Assembly: GCA_963775335.1 (NCBI GenBank)
Contig: CAVZIJ010000003.1
Coordinates: 2,480,001-2,544,000, forward strand
Reading direction: 5' to 3'
Source: CAVQCX01 sp963775335
GTDB lineage: Bacteria > Pseudomonadota > Gammaproteobacteria > Chromatiales > Chromatiaceae
DNA: 64,000 nucleotides
Of the stretch, positions 58,785 through 64,000 are shown in pieces. The translations under genes and the position numbers were made by a program. The notes under the pieces are model-generated. The model worked only from the letters and a program-made list of their open reading frames with translations, was not told the DNA's origin and made no database searches. How positions within the stretch are numbered: position 1 is the first letter of the stretch; each line of letters opens with the position of its first letter.

Positions 58785-59462
58785 ATGCTACACGAAGAAA
58801 TGTCCTTCAAACGGCTTCGCGATTTGCGGTTTCACCCGCTTGTCGCCCTCCTGCTCTTGATCTCGGCTTCGCCTGTCCACGCTACCGTGATCTATGACGG
58901 GGGCGCGCCCGACCAGGGAGGCCAGATCTACGCGCAGGCTCCCGCAGCGGTGGCGATGAATTTCACGCTGCTGGCGGGCTCAACTGTCGTGACGGATGCG
59001 CACTGGTGGGGTGGCTGCTTTCCAGGCCCCACGTGCGATCCCTCGCCTGATTTCGTTCTCAGCTTTTACGACGATAATACTGGCATGCCCGGTGCTTTGA
59101 TTGCCACTAGAGCTGTTGGGACTGCCAACCAGACCGCGACCGGCGCTTCAATTGATCCCTCAGGTGGCGCATGGGATGAATATGCATACGACGCGACCTT
59201 TGCTGCTCTGTCGTTTACGCCCGGCACGCAGTACTGGTTCGGCATCACCGAGCTCACCACGGAATCCAGTGGCACTTGGGGAGTAGAGACGACCTCAACA
59301 GCACCTTTTGGCTCCAAGCTTTTCTGGGACACGGGTTCGGGGTGGGGTTCGCTGCCGGAAAATTTGGCATTCCAACTAACCAGCGTTCCGGAGCCAAGCA
59401 GCATACTTCTCTTGACCTTGGGGCTTTCTGGCTTGGCTGCCGTTAGAAAGATTAGAGCGTAG
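58785..59462 (+). CDS. PEP-CTERM sorting domain protein
   Basis: A 225-residue secreted protein. Signal peptide: FHPLVALLLLISASPVHA. The mature part is beta-rich and acidic with Trp/Gly-rich stretches (DAHWWGGCFPGPTCDPS). The C terminus is the PEP-CTERM signal: VPEPSSILLLTLGLSGLAA then VRKIRA, which exosortase would cut on the way to the cell surface. An ATG five codons in (58800) is an alternative start. Codon usage and base content look less GC-rich than the neighbours. No exosortase gene is in the window. Confidence 0.9.
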   Translation: MLHEEMSFKRLRDLRFHPLVALLLLISASPVHATVIYDGGAPDQGGQIYAQAPAAVAMNFTLLAGSTVVTDAHWWGGCFPGPTCDPSPDFVLSFYDDNTGMPGALIATRAVGTANQTATGASIDPSGGAWDEYAYDATFAALSFTPGTQYWFGITELTTESSGTWGVETTSTAPFGSKLFWDTGSGWGSLPENLAFQLTSVPEPSSILLLTLGLSGLAAVRKIRA

Positions 59463-59492
59463 ACATTCGATCCGCTTTGTTTGCTTGGAACA

Positions 59493-59524
59493 GCAGGGTC
59501 GGTACCGGCCCTGCTTTATTATTT
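59493..59524 (+). terminator. intrinsic terminator of the PEP-CTERM gene
   Basis: Stem AGCAGGG-CGG / CCG-CCCTGCT with a small TA loop, followed by TTTATTATTT. The best intrinsic terminator in the window. Confidence 0.8.
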
Positions 59525-59558
59525 GCTTGTACGTTATGGATCTTGCTGCATTATTTGA

Positions 59559-59702
59559 TCAGGGATAGGAATTGGCTTTCAACTCCGAGCCTTCCGTGGC
59601 GATCCGCTCTTCTGCCTCACCATGGCTGAACAACTGCGCCTCCGGGGCTTGGAGCTGCCCAATCAGGTTCACGAGCTGCTCATAGGCAGCCTCGTAATGT
59701 CG
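59559..59702 (-). pseudogene. possible ISKra4-type transposase N-terminal fragment
   Basis: About 48 codons (AAYEQLVNLIGQLQAPEAQL, HGEAEERIATEGSEL) resemble the helical start of ISKra4-family transposases. The frame stops at once after it, and no inverted repeats are seen. The match is short, so this is tentative. Confidence 0.4.
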
Positions 59703-60186
59703 GTCGCGCTCGGATTCGGATCTGCGGTAGCATTTCATGCCAGAGGCATCCTCGGTGCGTGCTTTTTGCGCGCACAAAAAGTTTACACCCCCCGTGAGGC
59801 ATCTTTTCCTGCCAGGCACCGGGAAAGGCGCCCGTAACCGATTGATTTTCCGATGCGTGGCGTCGTTCTAGAAGAGCCACACCGGACGGGAAAAGACCAA
59901 CCCCAGAACCACGATCCCCGAGATCCGGCCGAACATAGCCTGCTCCTTGGTCCTTCTTGAGGTGCTTAGCGCACCTTCTCAGCTGAATCTGAGTGCTTTT
60001 CTTCTTCGTGTCGATACTACCCATGCTCCGGTGCAGCGATGTCGATCTCGGTCAACGCCAGGTTACTCGGAAGTGACTCCGGCCACGCGACCTCCCGAGA
60101 GCAAACCTCATCCTATTCAGCGCTGGTTCAGTCTCCAAAGATCATGCTGTTAATGACCGGGGAGAAGAGTCAGTCGACTCGGGAGA
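59703..60186. other. intergenic stretch, lower GC
   Basis: About 480 bp between the transposase-like remnant and the OmpA-family gene. No supported gene. A 22-codon frame with a good ribosome site (leftward, near 59871-59939) was seen but not called. Confidence 0.4.
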
Positions 60187-60978
60187 ATGAGCATGCTCAA
60201 TCTACGTCACATCGCTGCCGTTCTTGCCGCGGCGACCCTGGCGTTGTCGACAGTCGCCAGCGCCGCCGGGATCGCGATCGGGCATAACGTCCATCACAAG
60301 GGACGCACCTTCGCATACTGGGGTCGTCATGGCGTCCATGTGGGCCGCTGGTACCCTGGCGCCGCGGGCTGGTACCCGGGCAAATTCGGAGGATGGTACC
60401 CGGGTAAGTATTCCGGAGCGGGTGTTTATTACGGGTGCCCAGGCTGCTACTACGGGCACTATGGCGACTACTACGACCATCACCGCGACAATGACGATCT
60501 GCTGTGGTATGGCCTCGGCGTAGCCACGATGGTGCTCGCGGAGCAACCGCGGCCTGCGGTGGCTGCCGCTCCCGCGTCGCCGCCCGGGCGGGTGCGTCAC
60601 ATCGCGCTCTCTGCCGACGCCCTGTTTGCCTTCGACAAGGCGACTCTGATGCCGCGGGGAATGGACAAGCTCGATCAGCTGGTGCATGACTTGGGGGACG
60701 CCTACTACGACACCATCGTGGTGGTGGGCTTCACCGACCCGCTCGGCTCGGATGCGTATAACCAGCGCCTTTCCGAGCGCCGTGCCGCCGGGGTCGCCAG
60801 CTATCTGATTAGCCACGGTGTCCACGCCCGCACGATCCGCGCCGAGGGTCGCGGTGAGACCGAGCTCAGGGTGACGCCCGCCGACTGCAGCGGCGCCCGG
60901 GGACGGACCGCTTTGATCGCCTGCTACCAACCGAACCGCCGCGTCGAAGTGACCGTGACCGGTGCCATGCCACGGTGA
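60187..60978 (+). CDS. OmpA-family protein with Trp/Tyr/Gly-rich N-terminal part
   Basis: A 263-residue exported protein. Signal peptide: IAAVLAAATLALSTVASAA. Residues 30-105 are rich in His, Tyr, Trp and Gly, with three WYPG repeats and a CPGCYYGHYGDYYDHH stretch. The C-terminal 120 residues are an OmpA peptidoglycan-binding domain (LFAFDKATLMPRGMDKL, VGFTDPLGSDAYNQRLSERR then A, RAEGRGETEL, NRRVEVTV). It would tether an unusual surface or periplasmic segment to the wall. Confidence 0.88.
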   Translation: MSMLNLRHIAAVLAAATLALSTVASAAGIAIGHNVHHKGRTFAYWGRHGVHVGRWYPGAAGWYPGKFGGWYPGKYSGAGVYYGCPGCYYGHYGDYYDHHRDNDDLLWYGLGVATMVLAEQPRPAVAAAPASPPGRVRHIALSADALFAFDKATLMPRGMDKLDQLVHDLGDAYYDTIVVVGFTDPLGSDAYNQRLSERRAAGVASYLISHGVHARTIRAEGRGETELRVTPADCSGARGRTALIACYQPNRRVEVTVTGAMPR

Positions 60979-61167
60979 CCCCTGCGGGTCCAACGGAGAC
61001 ATCGCGGCCGGAAAAGCTCGTCATTGTCAACGCACAGCCCATGGCGGGAGCCGGCTGCACGGCACACTGCCTCCCACGCATGGTGCGTTGCCAGTCCTCG
61101 CTCCAAGCTGGCCAGACCGGGGCCGCTCTAGGACAATGGGCCCCCGACCCCAAGACCAGGTGATGTC

Positions 61168-63045
61168 ATGTGGAGCATCGATGAGGCCGCTCAGGCCTAT
61201 TCCCTCGCCAACTGGGGGGAGGGCTATTTCGGGGTCAATGCCGCGGGTCATGTCATGGTCCGGCCCCGGCGCAGCCCGGAAGGGGAGGTCGATCTGTATC
61301 GGGTCGCGCTGCAGGCGCGCGAGGCCGGCCTCGCCTGGCCAGTGCTGGTGCGCTTCAACGACATCCTCCACGACCGGGTCGCCTCGATGTGCCGGGCCTT
61401 CGCCGAGGCCTGCGAGCACACCGGGTACCGAGGCCGGTACACCGCGGTCTACCCCATCAAGGTCAACCAGCAGCACAGCGTGGTCGAGCACATCCTGGCC
61501 GGGGGCGGAGACTGCGTCGGCCTGGAGGCGGGCAGCAAGCCGGAGCTCACGGCCGTGCTCGCCGAGGCCCCACCCGGCGGGATCATCATCGGCAACGGCT
61601 ACAAGGACCGCGAGTACGTCCGTCTCGCTCTGATCGGGACCCGGCTGGGCCACCGCGTCTACATCGTGGTGGAGAAACCGAACGAGCTCGACACCATCCT
61701 GCAGGAGTCCGAGGATCTGGGGGTGCGTCCGCTGATCGGGGTGCGGGTGCGCCTGGCAGCCTCCGCGGCGGGCAAGTGGCAGAACAGCGGCGGGGAGAAA
61801 GCCAAGTTCGGCCTGTCCGCCATCCAGGTGCTCGGCCTCGTGGAACGGCTCAAGGCAGCCGAGCGGCTGGACTGCCTGCAGCTGCTGCACTCCCACCTGG
61901 GCTCGCAGATCCCGAACCTGCGCGACATCGCTGGGGCCATGGAAGAGGTCGCGCGTTTTTTCGCCGAGCTGGCGCGCCTCGGGGTCCGGCTGCAGGTCGT
62001 GGACGTCGGGGGCGGCCTGGGTGTGGACTACGAGGGCACCGGGACGCGCCATTACTGCTCGATCAACTACAGCCTCGAGCGTTACGCCGCCACGGTGGTC
62101 GAGGCGCTGGGGCGGGTCTGCGCCGAGCAGGATCTGCCCCATCCGGACATCATCACCGAGTCGGGCCGAGCCTTGACCGCGCATCACGCGGTGCTTATCG
62201 CCAACGTCACCGAGTACGAGGTCGCGCCCGGGGACGGGGAGCAGATCCGGCCGGAGGCGGGCGCCCCGGTGCCGATTCGCAGGCTCGGGGCCGCCCTCGA
62301 TCGGGTCGACGATAGCTCGCCCTTGGAGCTCTACCGTGAGGCGCTGCACGATCTGGACGATGTGCGCGATGGGTTCCGCCGGGGCGAGATCTCCCTGGAG
62401 CAGCGCGCTCGGGCCGAGGAGCTGTTCTACGCCCTGTGTCGGAGCATCAGGCCGCGGCTGCACGGCAGCGCGCGCAGCCACCGTGCTCTGCTCGACGAGC
62501 TCGACGAGCGCCTGGCCGACAAGGTGTTCTGCAACTTCTCGCTGTTCCAGTCCCTGCCCGACGTATGGGCCATCGATCAGATATTCCCGGTGGTGCCGCT
62601 GCAACGGCTCGACGAGGCGCCGACGCGCAGCGGCACGGTGCAGGATCTGACCTGCGACTCCGACGGGTGCATCGAGCAGTACGTGGACGAGAATGGCGTG
62701 GAGCGCACCCTGATGCTGCACGACATCCGCGAGGGCGAGCCCTATTTGCTGGGGTTCTTCATGGTCGGGGCTTACCAGGAGATCCTCGGCGACATGCACA
62801 ACCTGTTCGGCGACACCGACGCGGTCAACGTAGAGCTCGACGCCGAAGGCGGATACCGGCTCGTGCGCCCCGAGCGGGGCGACTCGGTGGACGAGCTGCT
62901 GAGCTATGTCCACTTCGACCCGCGCGACATGCTGGTGAGCTACCGGCGCAAGCTGGCCGCGGCAGGACTCGGCGACCAGGAGCGCGAGCACCTCTTCACC
63001 GAGCTGAAGGCCGGGCTCTATGGCTATACATATCTGGAGGACTGA
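61168..63045 (+). CDS. speA: biosynthetic arginine decarboxylase
   Basis: A 625-residue PLP enzyme making agmatine for putrescine and spermidine. PLP lysine in YTAVYPIKVNQQ (Lys98), substrate and PLP phosphate regions in LLHSHLGSQI and VDVGGGLGVDYEG, and CSINYSLERYA, then DGCIEQYVDENG near the C-terminal barrel. Near the 658 residues of E. coli SpeA. The polA start follows 45 bp later. Confidence 0.95.
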   Translation: MWSIDEAAQAYSLANWGEGYFGVNAAGHVMVRPRRSPEGEVDLYRVALQAREAGLAWPVLVRFNDILHDRVASMCRAFAEACEHTGYRGRYTAVYPIKVNQQHSVVEHILAGGGDCVGLEAGSKPELTAVLAEAPPGGIIIGNGYKDREYVRLALIGTRLGHRVYIVVEKPNELDTILQESEDLGVRPLIGVRVRLAASAAGKWQNSGGEKAKFGLSAIQVLGLVERLKAAERLDCLQLLHSHLGSQIPNLRDIAGAMEEVARFFAELARLGVRLQVVDVGGGLGVDYEGTGTRHYCSINYSLERYAATVVEALGRVCAEQDLPHPDIITESGRALTAHHAVLIANVTEYEVAPGDGEQIRPEAGAPVPIRRLGAALDRVDDSSPLELYREALHDLDDVRDGFRRGEISLEQRARAEELFYALCRSIRPRLHGSARSHRALLDELDERLADKVFCNFSLFQSLPDVWAIDQIFPVVPLQRLDEAPTRSGTVQDLTCDSDGCIEQYVDENGVERTLMLHDIREGEPYLLGFFMVGAYQEILGDMHNLFGDTDAVNVELDAEGGYRLVRPERGDSVDELLSYVHFDPRDMLVSYRRKLAAAGLGDQEREHLFTELKAGLYGYTYLED

Positions 63046-63090
63046 GCCCGAGCGGGCGTCCTTTCCGATTCATCCACCCCGGGCCCCGCG

Positions 63091-64000
63091 ATGACCGACA
63101 AGCCCCCGTTCATCCTGGTCGACGGCTCCTCCTATCTATTCCGGGCCTTCCACGCGCTGCCGCCGCTATCCAACTCCCAGGGCGAGCCCACCGGAGCAGT
63201 CGTCGGGGTCGTCAACATGCTGCGCCGACTGCTCGACGAGTACGCGCCCGAGCAGGTCGCCATAGTCTTCGACGCCCCGGGGCCGACCTTCCGCGACGAG
63301 ATCTACCCCGAGTACAAGGCCCACCGCCCACCGATGCCCGAAGAGCTGCGCTCCCAGATCGAGCCCCTGCATGAGATCATCCGGGCCCTCGGGCTGCCGC
63401 TGCTGGTCGTTTCCGGCGTGGAGGCGGACGACGTGATCGGGACCCTCGCGATGCAGGCCGCCGAGGGGGGGATCAGCACCCTGATCTCGACCGGCGACAA
63501 GGACTTGGCACAGCTGGTGGGAACGCGCATCACACTGATCAACACCATGAGCGACACCCTGCTCGACCGGGCGGGCGTGATCGAGAAATTCGGCGTCCCG
63601 CCGGAGCACATGGTGGACTTCCTCGCCCTGGTGGGCGATAGCGTCGACAACGTGCCCGGCGTACCCAAGTGTGGGCCGAAGACGGCGGCCAAGTGGCTGC
63701 AGGAGTACGGGAGCCTGGACGCACTCATCGCCGGAGCAGACCAGATCAAGGGCAAGCTCGGGGAGAATCTGCGGGCGAGCCTCGGGCAGCTGGCCGTCTC
63801 CCGGGACCTGGTAACCATCCGCTGCAACCTGGACCTCGAGGTCGGACCCGAGGACCTGCGTCGGCGCCCGCCCGACGTGGACGCGCTGCGCGCCTGGTAT
63901 ACGCGCCTGGAGGCCCGGCGGCTGCTCGCCGGGTTGGAGGAGCCCCCGGCCACGGGCGACCCCACGCCGCCGGCCCCGGCCGGCACGGCCCGGTACGAGA
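63091..64000 (+). CDS. polA: DNA polymerase I, N-terminal part (runs off the window)
   Basis: 303 codons of an open frame that reaches the window end. The N terminus MTDKPPFILVDGSSYLFRAF and VFDAPGPTFRDEIYPEYKAH, EADDVIGTLA, STGDKDLAQLV and LVGDSVDNVPGV are the 5'-3' exonuclease metal-binding motifs. The helix-hairpin-helix reads VPKCGPKTAAKWLQEYGSL, with Lys-Cys where Gly-Val is usual. The polymerase domain lies beyond the window. Confidence 0.95.
   Translation, partial: MTDKPPFILVDGSSYLFRAFHALPPLSNSQGEPTGAVVGVVNMLRRLLDEYAPEQVAIVFDAPGPTFRDEIYPEYKAHRPPMPEELRSQIEPLHEIIRALGLPLLVVSGVEADDVIGTLAMQAAEGGISTLISTGDKDLAQLVGTRITLINTMSDTLLDRAGVIEKFGVPPEHMVDFLALVGDSVDNVPGVPKCGPKTAAKWLQEYGSLDALIAGADQIKGKLGENLRASLGQLAVSRDLVTIRCNLDLEVGPEDLRRRPPDVDALRAWYTRLEARRLLAGLEEPPATGDPTPPAPAGTARYE

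Noticed and set aside
59871..59939. 22-codon leftward frame (MFGRISGIVVLGLVFSRPVW...) with AAGGAG upstream
   Set aside because: Good ribosome site and hydrophobic product, but too short and without homologues known to me.

Overview
The window reads as chromosome of a high-GC gammaproteobacterium, most likely a sulfur-metabolising lineage near Chromatiales/Ectothiorhodospiraceae. This is inferred from gene order and content, not from a marker-gene search. Pointers are trxA-rho divergent from rhlB, the yrfG/nudE/cysQ group, ttcA, hprK, biosynthetic speA and polA. A Gly/Tyr-rich exported protein resembling sulfur globule proteins and a persulfide/sulfide-type operon (ArsR-rhodanese, DsrE, persulfide dioxygenase-like, MFS) fit the same picture.

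Layout. 0-10 kb: core genes (murU with a GCS2-type ligase and an aspartoacylase-like hydrolase; rho, trxA, rhlB; yrfG, nudE, cysQ). 10-28 kb: mixed housekeeping and envelope genes (Gly/Tyr-rich exported protein, two of the window's lytic transglycosylases' first member, HerA-like ATPase, msrA, OsmC, rhomboid, radical SAM, hydrolases, uracil-DNA glycosylase-like, ttcA, pirin), with two paralogous membrane proteins of unusual domain build. 28.8-39.1 kb: an RND efflux operon, an SLT-SPOR transglycosylase, the sulfur-stress operon and hprK. The RND and sulfur operons each start from a sigma70-like promoter with AT-rich repeats over the -10, which suggests one shared regulator.

39.1-58.4 kb is a plastic accessory region. 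It begins with gene debris (Hsp70 core, TPR gene end, a piece of RND permease, a broken SNase-like nuclease). Next come a polysaccharide patch (GT2 glycosyltransferase, polysaccharide pyruvyl transferase, PP-loop enzyme) and a mosaic of three more gene fragments. Then follows one long leftward defence-like block: SNF2-type helicase with a DUF3883-like end, HigB-like toxin, HigA-like antitoxin, SecB-like chaperone fused to a second domain, DUF1156 DNA methyltransferase, and DUF499 ATPase with an N-terminal HEPN domain. The helicase gene carries inside it a 424-bp element with 33-bp inverted repeats (26/33 matching) that encodes a four-helix-bundle protein of the 23S rRNA intervening-sequence family, and the helicase frame stays open through it. 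The methyltransferase is cut by a single in-frame TAG. A second SNase remnant lies just past the helicase.

58.5-64 kb: a PEP-CTERM protein with a sigma54-type promoter and upstream dyad, a short transposase-like remnant, an OmpA-family protein, speA, and the start of polA, which runs off the window.

The strongest candidates for something undescribed are the toxin-antitoxin-chaperone module inside the helicase/methyltransferase/HEPN-ATPase operon, and the intervening-sequence-like element inserted in a protein-coding gene without closing its frame. All identifications rest on motif reading by eye; no database search was run.
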